In this document: in pieces, positions 54,179-62,877 of the stretch
Numbering within the stretch: position 1 is the first letter of the stretch
How the letters are laid out: each line of letters opens with the position of its first letter
Program-made: the position numbers and the translations under genes
Source: Streptomyces uncialis
Lineage (GTDB): Bacteria; Actinomycetota; Actinomycetes; Streptomycetales; Streptomycetaceae
DNA: 64,000 bases
Assembly: GCF_001905345.1 (NCBI RefSeq)
Contig: NZ_LFBV01000008.1
Span: 370,717-434,716 of the forward strand
Reading direction: 5' to 3'
Notes under the pieces: generated by a model
Told to the model about the DNA's origin: nothing
The model's input: only the letters and a program-made list of their open reading frames with translations
The model's database searches: none

Positions 54179-54567
54179 CCTCCACGGCCACCTCGGCCCG
54201 GACACCGCCGCGGGTCGTCCGCCCGGTGCGCCCACCCGGACGCCTCGGCACCCGGACACCCGGACGCCCGCGCACCCGCACACACGTCCACCCGGACGAG
54301 CCGTCAGGAGCGGCACCCCCAATGAGCACAACACACCCCCATCCGCCCTGTATCGATCCCATTTGGTCAACAACCTGTCACTCTCCGACACTTGAACCAA
54401 CGCCGATCGATAACAGAAGCGACGTAATCGATGATTTGAGCAACTGGGCGTAGCACCGCCTGTACGAAGCGTTATTCTCCTCAGACGCAAGCCGGTACCC
54501 ACACGTCGCCACGACGGGTGAACGGTCCCGCACAGCACGTGATGCAAGCTCTGCCTCTGGGAGTCCC
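54179..54567. promoter_or_regulatory. bldN upstream region
   Basis: 389 bp, markedly AT-richer than its surroundings (54340-54480). A GTCACTCTCCGACACT element (54377-54392) has one good BldD half-site; a full consensus palindrome is not seen. GTACCCACACGTCG occurs twice, at 54495-54508 and across the start at 54570-54583. The TATTCT at 54472-54477 is a possible -10 box. No gene. Confidence 0.4.
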
Positions 54568-55434
54568 GTGTACCCACACGTCGGGGTTGACGCCTCGGGC
54601 CTGGCTACGCTGCGCGCGACGGTCCTCGACCACCTGCGCGGCTTCGTCCCCACCGCGTACGCCGTCCCCGCATACGCCGTCCCCGCACCAACCGCCCCGC
54701 ACACCGCCCCACGTCCCGCCGCGCAGTCCCCCCGCACCTCCCGCGCCACCCGTACCGCCGCCCAGGCCGGACCCACCGGCCCCTGCTACGCCCTGGCGGA
54801 CGGCACGGCGGCCGTCGGCAGGCGCAGCCGCGGCGCGGGCTCCACGACGACCACGACGACCACCCGCAGGCCCGCCGCGGACAGCGACAGCGCCCGCATG
54901 ATGGAACTCGTCGAACGCGCCCAGTCCGGCGAGGCCGAGGCGTTCGGCAGGCTGTACGACCAGTACAGCGACACCGTCTACCGCTACATCTACTACCGGG
55001 TGGGCAGCAAGGCCACCGCCGAGGACCTCACCAGCGAGACGTTCCTGCGCGCCCTGCGCCGGATCGGCACGTTCACCTGGCAGGGCCGCGACTTCGGCGC
55101 CTGGCTCGTGACCATCGCCCGCAACCTCGTCGCCGACCACTTCAAGTCGAGCCGCTTCCGGCTCGAAGTGACGACCGGCGAGATGCTCGACGCCAACGAG
55201 GTCGAGCGCAGCCCCGAGGACTCCGTCCTGGAGGCCCTCTCCAACGCCGCCCTCCTCGAAGCGGTCCGCCGTCTCAACCCCCAGCAGCAGGAGTGTGTGA
55301 CTCTCCGTTTCCTCCAGGGCCTGTCGGTCGCCGAGACCGCCCGGGTCATGGGCAAGAACGAGGGCGCGATCAAGACCCTCCAGTACCGGGCCGTACGCAC
55401 CCTCGCCCGGCTCCTCCCGGACGACGCCCGCTGA
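54568..55434 (+). CDS. bldN: developmental ECF sigma factor BldN
   Basis: A 288-residue sigma factor. The long N-terminal pro-region (about 105 residues, Ala/Pro/Thr-rich with a run of Thr at 93-99) precedes sigma region 2 (EAFGRLYDQYSDTVYRYIYYRVG) and region 4 (LNPQQQECVTLRFLQGLSVAETARVMGKNEGAIKTLQYRAV, read in parts). In S. coelicolor the pro-sequence is cleaved and the sigma factor drives aerial-growth genes such as bldM and the chaplins. GTG start after GGGAG. The neighbourhood (HAD gene, rsbN) matches the known bldN locus. Confidence 0.95.
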   Translation: MYPHVGVDASGLATLRATVLDHLRGFVPTAYAVPAYAVPAPTAPHTAPRPAAQSPRTSRATRTAAQAGPTGPCYALADGTAAVGRRSRGAGSTTTTTTTRRPAADSDSARMMELVERAQSGEAEAFGRLYDQYSDTVYRYIYYRVGSKATAEDLTSETFLRALRRIGTFTWQGRDFGAWLVTIARNLVADHFKSSRFRLEVTTGEMLDANEVERSPEDSVLEALSNAALLEAVRRLNPQQQECVTLRFLQGLSVAETARVMGKNEGAIKTLQYRAVRTLARLLPDDAR

Positions 55435-55601
55435 CCGGTGAACCCGACATCCACCACCTCCGGCCCGCCCCCCATCACACCCGGCGACCCCCCGCCCCAC
55501 CGGGCCCGCCCGACCCCTGAATCCCGCCCCGACACGGTGCGCGACCAGCAACTCACCCAACGTGAGCTACAGTTGACCGGCCACTCCGGTCACCACCGGT
55601 C

Positions 55602-55630
55602 CGTAACCGAAGTGCCGCGCCACTCGTTGT
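55602..55630 (+). promoter_or_regulatory. probable sigma-BldN promoter of rsbN
   Basis: CGTAAC (55602-55607) and CGTTGT (55625-55630), separated by 17 bp, closely match the -35 and -10 boxes I remember for sigma-BldN (as in bldM P1). They lie upstream of rsbN, which is known to be sigma-BldN-dependent in S. venezuelae. It would give a feedback loop. Confidence 0.75.
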
Positions 55631-55760
55631 GCGGGATACAGGCTCCCTGTGGTCACCCCCCGGCCGCCCCCGCTCACTCGAAGGAGTGGAGGCAGCCAGG
55701 GAATGGAACCCTCAGGACCCCCTGGGGAGTCGACCGTCATGACGAGAGGAGGTGCCGCCA

Positions 55761-57056
55761 GTGATCGCGAACGTATCGGCGCACCGGCGGGCGAACGCCT
55801 TCGCCCAGGCCCTGGAGGAACCGACCGACCGGGGCCCGGCGGCCGAGCAGTCCGATCAGCGGTCCGCCCCGGGCGCGACCCCCGACCCGGCGGGTACCGC
55901 GCCGGCCGGCCCGAGGACCGAGCAGCAACGCCTGCTCACCCTCGCGGGCGGTCTCGCCGACCTGCCCAGACCCACGCTGGACCCCGAGGTCAAGATCGTC
56001 CAGCGCGCGCAGCTCGTGGCCGCCATGGAGGCCATGCTGATGGCGGGCGCGGGCGGTGGGGCGATGGACCCTTCGGTGCCCGAGCAGCGGTCCCGCAAGG
56101 GGACGAAGGGCGCCCACCGGGCAGGACCGCTGCGGAAACTACGCCCACGCTCCCGGCTGAGCAAGAGCCTCGTCGCGGGCGGACTCACGGTCGGCGTCGC
56201 GGCGGGCGCCCTCGGGGGCGTGGCCGCCGCGAGCTCCGACGCCCTCCCCGGTGACTCCCTCTACGGCCTCAAGCGCGGCGTCGAGGACATCAAGCGGGGC
56301 CTCGCCGACGGTGACACCGATCGCGGGGAGATCTACCTCGACCAGGCGTCGACCCGCCTGAGCGAGGCCCGCAGGCTCATGGAACGCGACCGCGGCGGCC
56401 CTCTCGACCACGAATCCGTGGGCGAGGTCCGCCGCACCCTCAACGGCATGCGCCACGACGCCGCCGAGGGCCACCGCCTCCTCCTCGCCGCCTACGAACG
56501 CGACGGCTCCCTCGGCCCCATTCAGGCCCTGTCCGCGTTCTCCCGCTCCCACCGCGACAGCTGGAGCGCCCTGCGCGACCGGCTGCCCGTCCAGCTCGGC
56601 GACGTCAGCCAGGAGGTCAGCTCCGTCTTCGACGCCATGGAGCAGGAGGTCGAACCCCTGCGTTCGCTGCTCCCCGAGCCCCCCGCCCCCCGCGGCGGCC
56701 CCAGCCAGGGCCCCCGCACCGAGCGGTCCCCCGCGGGCCCCACCCAGGACGGCACCGAACGCCCCGCCGCGCCCACCCGCTCCGGCGAAGGCGAGGCCCC
56801 CCGGGACACGACACCCCGGGACCAGGGCGGCGGCAGTCCCGAACCCTCCGCGCCGGACCCCTCCGGCAAGAAGGACGAAGGACTCCTCGGCGGCGGCACC
56901 GGCGGCCTCCTCGACACCCCCAAGGAACAGGACAAGGCCAGCCCCAGCCCCTCGGGCAGGACCAGCCCGGTCCCCAAGCCGGACGTCACCCTGCCCCCGC
57001 TGCTGCCCGGACTCCTCCCGGGCCTCGGCCTGGACGCCGAGGAATCGGGCCCGTAG
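55761..57056 (+). CDS. rsbN: RsbN-like anti-sigma factor for BldN
   Basis: A 431-residue protein. A cytoplasmic N-terminal ~110-residue anti-sigma region is followed by a single TM helix (about 136-157), an extracytoplasmic DUF5667-type helical region (EIYLDQASTRLSEARRLME, SVGEVRRTLNGMRHDAAEG), and a ~150-residue Pro/Ser/Thr-rich tail. Position and architecture match RsbN of S. venezuelae. A GTG at 55761 is chosen, with AGGAG 9 nt upstream; a GTG three codons earlier is too close. Feedback with bldN is likely. Confidence 0.9.
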   Translation: MIANVSAHRRANAFAQALEEPTDRGPAAEQSDQRSAPGATPDPAGTAPAGPRTEQQRLLTLAGGLADLPRPTLDPEVKIVQRAQLVAAMEAMLMAGAGGGAMDPSVPEQRSRKGTKGAHRAGPLRKLRPRSRLSKSLVAGGLTVGVAAGALGGVAAASSDALPGDSLYGLKRGVEDIKRGLADGDTDRGEIYLDQASTRLSEARRLMERDRGGPLDHESVGEVRRTLNGMRHDAAEGHRLLLAAYERDGSLGPIQALSAFSRSHRDSWSALRDRLPVQLGDVSQEVSSVFDAMEQEVEPLRSLLPEPPAPRGGPSQGPRTERSPAGPTQDGTERPAAPTRSGEGEAPRDTTPRDQGGGSPEPSAPDPSGKKDEGLLGGGTGGLLDTPKEQDKASPSPSGRTSPVPKPDVTLPPLLPGLLPGLGLDAEESGP

Positions 57057-57244
57057 CCCGCACACCACGGCCACCAGCACACCCGCTCACGCACACCGGA
57101 TACGGGAGCGGGGGCGCCTCTTGTCGGAGGCGCCCCCGTTCCCGTACACCGCACCACCTGCTACCCGGCCGCCCGGCTACTCGGCCACCGGACCCGGAAG
57201 AACACCAGGACCGGTCGGAGGTACACCAGGGCCGACCGGAAAGA

Positions 57245-58315
57245 TCAGAAGAACACGGACCGGCGCTGCACCAGCAGCTTGTACAGCGTGTGCTGGATCT
57301 GCTCCCGCACCTGATCCGTCAGATTGAACATCAGCATCGGGTCCTCCGCCGCCTCCGCCGGATACCCCTCCGTGGGGATCGGCTCCCCGAACTGGATCGT
57401 CCACTTCGTCGGCAGCGGCACCGCCCCCAGCGGACCCAGCAGCGGGAACGTCGGCGTGATCGGGAAGTACGGGAACCCCAGCAGCCGCGCCAGCGTCTTC
57501 GAGTTGCCGATCATCGGGTAGATCTCCTCCGCCCCCACGATCGAGCACGGCACGATCGGCGTCCCCGTCCGCAGCGCCGTCGACACGAACCCGCCCCGCC
57601 CGAACCGCTGGAGCTTGTACCGCTCCCCGAACGGCTTGCCGAGCCCCTTGAACCCCTCCGGCATCACCCCGACGAGCTCACCGCGCCGCAACAGCGCCTC
57701 CGCGTCCTCCGCGCAGGCCAGCGTGTGCCCCGCCTTGCGCGCCAGCTCGTTGACCACCGGCAGCATGAACACCAGATCCGCCGCCAGCAACCGCAGATGC
57801 CGCCCCTGCGGATGATGGTCATGGACGGCGACCTGCATCATCAGCCCGTCCAGCGGCAGCGTCCCCGAATGGTTCGAGACGATCAGCGCCCCGCCGTCCG
57901 CCGGGATGTTCTCGATGCCCTTCACCTCGACCCGGAAGTACTTCTCGTACACCGGCCGCAGCAACGACATCAGGACCTGATCGGTCAGCTCCTCGTCGTA
58001 CCCGAAGTCGTCGACCTCGTAGTCACCCGTCAGCCTGCGCCGCAGGAACGCCAGCCCCCCGGCGACCCGCCGCTCCCAGCCGTCACGCCCGGCCCCACCG
58101 GGCACCCCCGGCTCACGCACCTCATCCGTCACCGGCCCATCATCCTGCCCGGCGGGCTGCCCCGGCAGCGTCGTGACCTCGCTCACCGGCCCCGGCGGCG
58201 CGGTCCGGCCAGGCGGCACCGACCGCCGGGCCGGCCCCGACCGCCGCCGGGCCGGGCGCTGCGCACCCCCGCGCGAGCGGTCGTCGTCGAAGGGAATGAC
58301 CTTGGCGTCCGCCAT
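57245..58315 (-). CDS. PlsC-family lysophospholipid acyltransferase
   Basis: A 356-residue acyltransferase with a disordered basic N-terminus (~75 residues). Motif I reads NHSGTLPLD (148-156), a H-x6-D spacing rather than the classical H-x4-D, and motif III is PEGFKG. It is predicted to acylate 1-acylglycerol-3-phosphate or related lipids at the membrane. Shares a direction with the upstream epimerase gene, 63 bp apart. Confidence 0.88.
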   Translation of the reverse strand: MADAKVIPFDDDRSRGGAQRPARRRSGPARRSVPPGRTAPPGPVSEVTTLPGQPAGQDDGPVTDEVREPGVPGGAGRDGWERRVAGGLAFLRRRLTGDYEVDDFGYDEELTDQVLMSLLRPVYEKYFRVEVKGIENIPADGGALIVSNHSGTLPLDGLMMQVAVHDHHPQGRHLRLLAADLVFMLPVVNELARKAGHTLACAEDAEALLRRGELVGVMPEGFKGLGKPFGERYKLQRFGRGGFVSTALRTGTPIVPCSIVGAEEIYPMIGNSKTLARLLGFPYFPITPTFPLLGPLGAVPLPTKWTIQFGEPIPTEGYPAEAAEDPMLMFNLTDQVREQIQHTLYKLLVQRRSVFF

Positions 58316-58378
58316 CGTTGCTGCGCTCCTCGGTTGGCGCCCCGCGACCGGCCCGGCCGCGCGTACGGGCGCACTGCG

Positions 58379-59431
58379 TCAGGTTCGGGTCCGGCCCCCG
58401 GGCGCGGGCACGGCGAGTTCCGCGATCCGGTCGACCGTCCGTGCGACGGCCTCCGGCGGCAGCAGCCCGGGGCCCCGGCTGCCCACGAAGTCCTCGAAGG
58501 CCCCGGCCGTCGTGTACGTGGGCCGGTAGCCGAGCGTCTCGCGCATCTGACGTGTCGCCACCACCCGCCCATGGGTCAGCAGCCGCAACTGCTCCGGCGA
58601 GAAGTCGGACAGCCCCAGCGTCCGCAGCGCCGACCCCAGCCAGGTCACCGCGGGCAGCGGTGTCGGCACCGTCGGACGGCCCAGCCGGCGCGCGCACTGC
58701 GACAGCAGCAGCACGCCGTCCCCGGCGATGTTGAACGTCCCGCTGTTGAGGGTGCCCCGCTCCGGCTCCCGGGCGCCGATCCGCAGCACCTCGATCACAT
58801 CGTCCTCGTGGACGAACTGGAGCCGCGGGTCGTACCCGAACACCGTCGGCAGCACCGGCATCGAGAAGTAGTCGGCCAGCGGGGAGTCCGCGTGCGGCCC
58901 CAGGATGTTCGCGAACCGCAGCACACACACCGCCACATCGGGCCGGCGCCGCGCGAAACCGCGCACATACCCCTCGACCTCGACGGTGTCCTTCGCGAAC
59001 CCGCCGCTCGGCAGCGACTTCGCCGCGGTGGTCTCCGTGAAGTACGCCGGATCACGCGGCGCCGACCCGTACACGTTCGTCGACGACTTCACCACGAGCC
59101 GCTGCACGTACGGCGACTTCTGGCAGGCACCGAGGAGCTGCATCGTCCCGATGACGTTGGTCTCCTTGAGCGCCACCCGGCCGCCACCGCCCAGCGGGGT
59201 ACCCGTCACATCCAGATGCACGACGGTGTCCACGGCGTGCTCGGCCAGGACCCGCGCGATCGCCGGGTGCCGGATGTCCGCGCGGACGAAGTCGGCGCCC
59301 CCCAGGGAGTGCGCGGGAGTCACCGCGTCCACGGCGACCACCCGGTCGACCTCGGGGTCCCGCAGGACCCGCCGCACGAACCGGCTCCCCAGCTGCCGGG
59401 CCACCCCGGTCACGAGCACGACCTTGCCCAC
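58379..59431 (-). CDS. NAD-dependent epimerase/dehydratase family protein
   Basis: A 350-residue extended SDR: TGVARQLGSRFV is a variant glycine motif (about 8-15), followed by Y-x-x-x-K-like residues and a sugar-nucleotide-type C-terminal domain. The glycine pattern G-x-x-x-x-x-G differs from the usual GxxGxxG, so cofactor or catalytic capacity may be altered. GTG start. Likely co-transcribed with the acyltransferase gene. Confidence 0.85.
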   Translation of the reverse strand: MGKVVLVTGVARQLGSRFVRRVLRDPEVDRVVAVDAVTPAHSLGGADFVRADIRHPAIARVLAEHAVDTVVHLDVTGTPLGGGGRVALKETNVIGTMQLLGACQKSPYVQRLVVKSSTNVYGSAPRDPAYFTETTAAKSLPSGGFAKDTVEVEGYVRGFARRRPDVAVCVLRFANILGPHADSPLADYFSMPVLPTVFGYDPRLQFVHEDDVIEVLRIGAREPERGTLNSGTFNIAGDGVLLLSQCARRLGRPTVPTPLPAVTWLGSALRTLGLSDFSPEQLRLLTHGRVVATRQMRETLGYRPTYTTAGAFEDFVGSRGPGLLPPEAVARTVDRIAELAVPAPGGRTRT

Positions 59432-59596
59432 GAATCAGCGCCTGCCTTCCGCTCCGCCGCGCCCCAGTGCCGCGTGGGCCCCCCGCGGCCGGTGACCGCC
59501 CCGGGGAAGGCCCTGGCGGCCACGTTAGCGGGTCGGTGCCGGGCTGTGACGGCCCGCGCGACCCGGCGGGCCGGGAAAAATGCCCGGAAACGGGCT

Positions 59597-59626
59597 GTGG
59601 CCCCTCCACCGGAGTGGAGGGGCCAC
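59597..59626. terminator. strong hairpin after the bS22 gene
   Basis: A perfect 12-bp GTGGCCCCTCCA / TGGAGGGGCCAC stem with a 6-nt loop. It lies downstream of the bS22 gene (minus strand) and upstream of the epimerase gene; likely a terminator. Confidence 0.8.
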
Positions 59627-59759
59627 GTAGCGCGCCGTTACAACGTCGCCGAAGCAGTTCCCGGAAGCGATCCGCCACCGCTCCGCCTCGTACCTTCCCG
59701 GGACATGTCCCCGGAAGGCCGGGCGGAGGACCGCCGACCGCTTCTCCTCAAAAGGAGAA

Positions 59760-59858
59760 CTACTTCTTGTTGCGACGCTGAACGCGAGTGCGCTTCAGCA
59801 GCTTGCGGTGCTTCTTCTTCGCCATCCGCTTACGCCGCTTCTTGATTACAGAGCCCAC
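59760..59858 (-). CDS. ribosomal protein bS22 (AURKAIP1/COX24 domain protein)
   Basis: A 32-residue, extremely basic protein, MGSVIKKRRKRMAKKKHRKL then LKRTRVQRRNKK. This matches the actinobacterial small-subunit protein bS22 found in mycobacterial ribosomes, which contains the AURKAIP1/COX24 domain and is often missed by annotation because of its size. GTG start preceded by GAGGGT; a small hairpin and a strong one follow. Confidence rests on near identity with what I recall of the family. Confidence 0.9.
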   Translation of the reverse strand: MGSVIKKRRKRMAKKKHRKLLKRTRVQRRNKK

Positions 59859-59998
59859 GTCATACCCTCGCTCACTTCTCGGACAACCCCTGCTGGGCAG
59901 GGACAATCACTCGGTGCGGGGCTGCAATGGGGCCCACACGACCTACGGGGGGCCAGCCTACCCCGCCCGAGAGCCGAGCCTGTAATCGAGTCGGACGA

Positions 59999-60208
59999 TC
60001 AGGCGGTGTCCACCCCCACGTAGGACTCACGCAGGTACTCGTGGACCGCGTTCTCCGGAACCCGGAAGGACCTCCCCACCCTGATCGCGGGCAGATGACC
60101 GCTGTGCACCAACCGGTACACGGTCATCTTGGACACTCGCATCACCGAGGCGACTTCCGCCACGGTCAAGAACTGGACCTCGCTCAGAGGCCGATCGGCA
60201 GCAGCCAT
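59999..60208 (-). CDS. bdtA: BdtA-like excisionase/MerR-type helix-turn-helix protein
   Basis: A 69-residue protein made almost entirely of an excisionase-type winged HTH: FLTVAEVASVMRVSKMTVYRLVHSGHLPAIRVGRSFRVPENAVHEYL. It matches what I recall of S. coelicolor SCO3328/BdtA, a BldD-regulated regulator next to bldN. It is not BldC, whose sequence differs. The ATG at 60208 follows AGGTGTG at good spacing. Confidence 0.85.
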   Translation of the reverse strand: MAAADRPLSEVQFLTVAEVASVMRVSKMTVYRLVHSGHLPAIRVGRSFRVPENAVHEYLRESYVGVDTA

Positions 60209-60336
60209 GACACACCTGAACCTTCCACACATGACGGGCACCGGCTTCCCCTCCGGTGACTCCTCGTCGCTGTGCGCTCACTCCCCAGACTAGGTGCGGG
60301 TGATGCGAGTGGGGAAGAGGAGCAGCGATCGGCGGC

Positions 60337-61152
60337 CTACTGTGACAGACACGCTCGTTTGAGTACATAGCGAGTAAGCGGCCGGTAGTAAACAGACCGC
60401 GCAGCGTCATCGATCGGCACGGCCACCGACACCCGCCCCTCGGCCTGTCCGACGAACAACGCCGGATCGTCCGTATCCCCCAGCCCGATGGCCTCGAACC
60501 CCAGCTGACCTGCCCCGCAGACCCATCCGTGGTCCCCGACGACCAGCGCCGGCAGGAGCCCCCCGGAGGCCGCGGCAGCCGCCAGCGCGACCCGTACCGG
60601 CAGGGGTGAATGGGTGTGTGCGCCGGTCTCACCCCCGGCGCACCCGGGGTCGCGCTCCCGGACGAACGCGACCCCCCGTGCATAGTCGAGCCGGTGTGTG
60701 CGTACCCCGAACCGGGTCGTTATGTCGACACGGCTGCCCTCCCCCAGGATGAGGACTTCACATCCCGCCGCCGACAAGGCACCGGCCAAACTGACGTAGA
60801 ACTCCAGCAGCCTGCCCGGGTGTCCGGTCCCCAGCAGGACGGGTTCCCCCCGCTCGGCGGCGAGTCCGATCCGCTCCGCGAACGCGTCCAGCGCCGCCAC
60901 GGTCAGCACCGGGTCGATCACATCGCGCCCGGTCCGGTGCCCCGGGTCCCCCGACACCCCGCACCGCGCGGCCATCAGCGCCAGGACGTCCGCCGCGCTC
61001 CACCGTGCCACAGGGTCGAGCCCGAGCAGGACCCGAGGATCACGCTCGCCGAACAGCTGGTAGCTCCGCAGACTCCCCTCCCGGGACGTCCCCACCACCC
61101 CCGCGAGCCCCACCGCGGCCAGGTACTCCCGCAACCACCCCGCACCCGTCAC
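60337..61152 (-). CDS. conserved actinobacterial phosphatase-like protein
   Basis: A 271-residue soluble protein conserved beside the bdtA/bS22 genes in Streptomyces. It contains DPGHRTGRDVIDP, LLGTGHPGRLLEFY and VGDHGWVCGAGQLGF..GLGDTDDPALFV. I recall it being annotated as a phosphatase, but I see no canonical HAD or PTP motif, so the activity is tentative. GTG start at 61152. The 485-bp gap upstream is mostly intergenic repeats. Confidence 0.8.
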   Translation of the reverse strand: MTGAGWLREYLAAVGLAGVVGTSREGSLRSYQLFGERDPRVLLGLDPVARWSAADVLALMAARCGVSGDPGHRTGRDVIDPVLTVAALDAFAERIGLAAERGEPVLLGTGHPGRLLEFYVSLAGALSAAGCEVLILGEGSRVDITTRFGVRTHRLDYARGVAFVRERDPGCAGGETGAHTHSPLPVRVALAAAAASGGLLPALVVGDHGWVCGAGQLGFEAIGLGDTDDPALFVGQAEGRVSVAVPIDDAARSVYYRPLTRYVLKRACLSQ

Positions 61153-61229
61153 CCCACCATGCTCCGCCCCCGCCCCACCCCCCGTCCCCGGAACACCCCC
61201 CACCCCCACGAACGGCCTAAAAACCAGCG

Positions 61230-61560
61230 GACCCCCGGCGCCCCAAAGGGGCGCGGGGAACTGCGCATCCACGGAGTACCCGCACAGGAACAGGTACGTC
61301 CAGGTGGGCCCCCAAAGGGGCGCGGGCAACTGCGCACCCGACGAGCGACGGCACAGGAACAAGTGCGCTCAGCCGGACAGACCCAGGGGCGCGGGGAACT
61401 GCGCGAGCAACCAAGAACCACCCGCACCCGAACGGGAACCGCAAGAGGCGCGACCGAAGGGGCGCGGGGAACTGCGCACCCACGAACGACCCGCACGGGG
61501 ACAAGTGGGCCCAGGTGTGGAACCCCAAAGGCGCAAGCGAAGGCGACCCGCACGGGGAAC
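61230..61560. repeat. four ~71-bp repeat units
   Basis: Cores of GGGGCGCGGGGAACTGCGC (or variants) occur near 61245, 61316, 61387 and 61458, at an exact 71-bp period, followed by a related GGCGCAAGCGAAGGCGACCCGC stretch (about 61528-61550). The first core is preceded by GGCGCCCC-AAA-GGGGCGC, a potential hairpin. No gene is credible between 61153 and 61637. Confidence 0.85.
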
Positions 61561-61637
61561 AAGTGGGCCCAGCACAGAAAACCCAGGAAGCCGAGGACCC
61601 ACGGGCACAGGCAGCCCCACGAACCGCCGCCCCCGGC

Positions 61638-62810
61638 CTACGCCAGCAGCCCCCGCAGCGGAAAGACCGCCCGCCGCGCGGCGAGCACGGCCTGATCCAG
61701 CCGGTCCGCCGGGTCGTACCCGGCGTCCCACGCGGCCCACTCCACGGGCCACCGCCCGTCCGTCATCCGCCGCGGACCCGGCAGCCGGGTCCGCGCGAAG
61801 ACCTCCTGCCGCCACTCCTCCGGAACCTCCGCGCCCGGCTCGACGGGCGCACCCGCCGCGATCCCCACCAGATGCGTCCAGGACCGCGGCACGACGTCCA
61901 CCACGGAGTACCCGCCGCCCCCGAGCGCGAGCCACCGCCCGTCCGCGTGCTCGTGCGCCAGGTCGTGACAGGCCGCCTGAACGGCCCGCTGGGCGTCCAG
62001 GGACACCGCGAGATGCGCCAGGGGGTCCTCGAAGTGCGTGTCCGCCCCGTGCTGCGACACCAGCACCTGCGGCCGGAAGTCCGCCAGCAGCTCGGGCACG
62101 ACCGCGTGGAACGCCCGCAGCCACCCCGCGTCCCCGGTCCCCGCGGGCAGCGCGACGTTCACCGCCGAGCCCTCCGCCGAGTCCGCCCCGGTCTCCTCGG
62201 ACCAACCGGTGCCCGGGAACAGCGTCCGCGGGTGCTCGTGCAAGGAGACGGTGAGCACCCGGGGGTCGTCCCAGAACGCGGCCTGGACGCCGTCACCGTG
62301 GTGCACGTCCACATCCACGTACGCGACCCGCTCGGCACCCAGCTCCAGCAGCCGCGCGATCGCCAGCGAGGCGTCGTTGTAGACGCAGAATCCGGCGGCC
62401 GCCCCGGGCATCGCGTGATGCAGCCCGCCGGCGAAGTTCACCGCGTGCAGCGCGTCACCCCGCCACACGGCCTCCGCGGCGCCCACCGACTGTCCGGCGA
62501 TGAGCGCGGACACCTCGTGCATCCGCGTGAACGCGGGGTCGTCCACGGTCCCGATCCCGTACGCGCTGTCGGCGGCCCGGGGGTCCGCCGACGCGGCCTT
62601 CACGGCGTCGATGTAGTCCTGCCGGTGCACGAGCCGCAAGGTGGACTCCCCCGCAGGCCTGGCGGCCACCACGTCCAGCCGCCGGTCGAGCCCGAAGGCC
62701 CGCACCAGACTCCGGGTGAGGTCCAGCCGGACCGGGTTCATGGGGTGCTGCGGTCCGAAGTCGTAGCCCGTCACCGCTTCGTCCCACATCAACTGTGCGT
62801 GGCCGCTCAT
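61638..62810 (-). CDS. acuC: AcuC-like class I/II histone-deacetylase-fold protein
   Basis: A 390-residue Zn-dependent deacetylase-fold protein. It has GLHHAMPG, FCVYNDASLAI, the metal site DVDVHHGDG, and the catalytic/metal residues around SQHGADTH and LALGGGGY. In Bacillus AcuC deacetylates acetyl-CoA synthetase and controls acetate use; here the substrate is inferred. ATG at 62810 chosen over one thirteen codons earlier because similarity begins there. Confidence 0.92.
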   Translation of the reverse strand: MSGHAQLMWDEAVTGYDFGPQHPMNPVRLDLTRSLVRAFGLDRRLDVVAARPAGESTLRLVHRQDYIDAVKAASADPRAADSAYGIGTVDDPAFTRMHEVSALIAGQSVGAAEAVWRGDALHAVNFAGGLHHAMPGAAAGFCVYNDASLAIARLLELGAERVAYVDVDVHHGDGVQAAFWDDPRVLTVSLHEHPRTLFPGTGWSEETGADSAEGSAVNVALPAGTGDAGWLRAFHAVVPELLADFRPQVLVSQHGADTHFEDPLAHLAVSLDAQRAVQAACHDLAHEHADGRWLALGGGGYSVVDVVPRSWTHLVGIAAGAPVEPGAEVPEEWRQEVFARTRLPGPRRMTDGRWPVEWAAWDAGYDPADRLDQAVLAARRAVFPLRGLLA

Positions 62811-62877
62811 GCCCGTCACCGTATCGGTCGGCCCCGGGCCGGACCGCACAGGCGTCCGCCCGGCCGGGCCCCGCAGG

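Noticed and set aside
54179..54567. BldD binding site upstream of bldN
   Set aside because: Only one good half-site was seen (GTCAC near 54378); a consensus palindrome was not found, so it is noted only as a possibility.
57290..59845. 851-codon plus-strand open frame opposite the acyltransferase and epimerase genes
   Set aside because: Antisense shadow of two clear genes; Arg/His/Pro-rich with no ribosome binding site or family similarity.
59999..60208. BldC identity for the small HTH protein
   Set aside because: Sequence differs from what I recall of BldC; the neighbourhood and sequence fit the bdtA-like gene instead.
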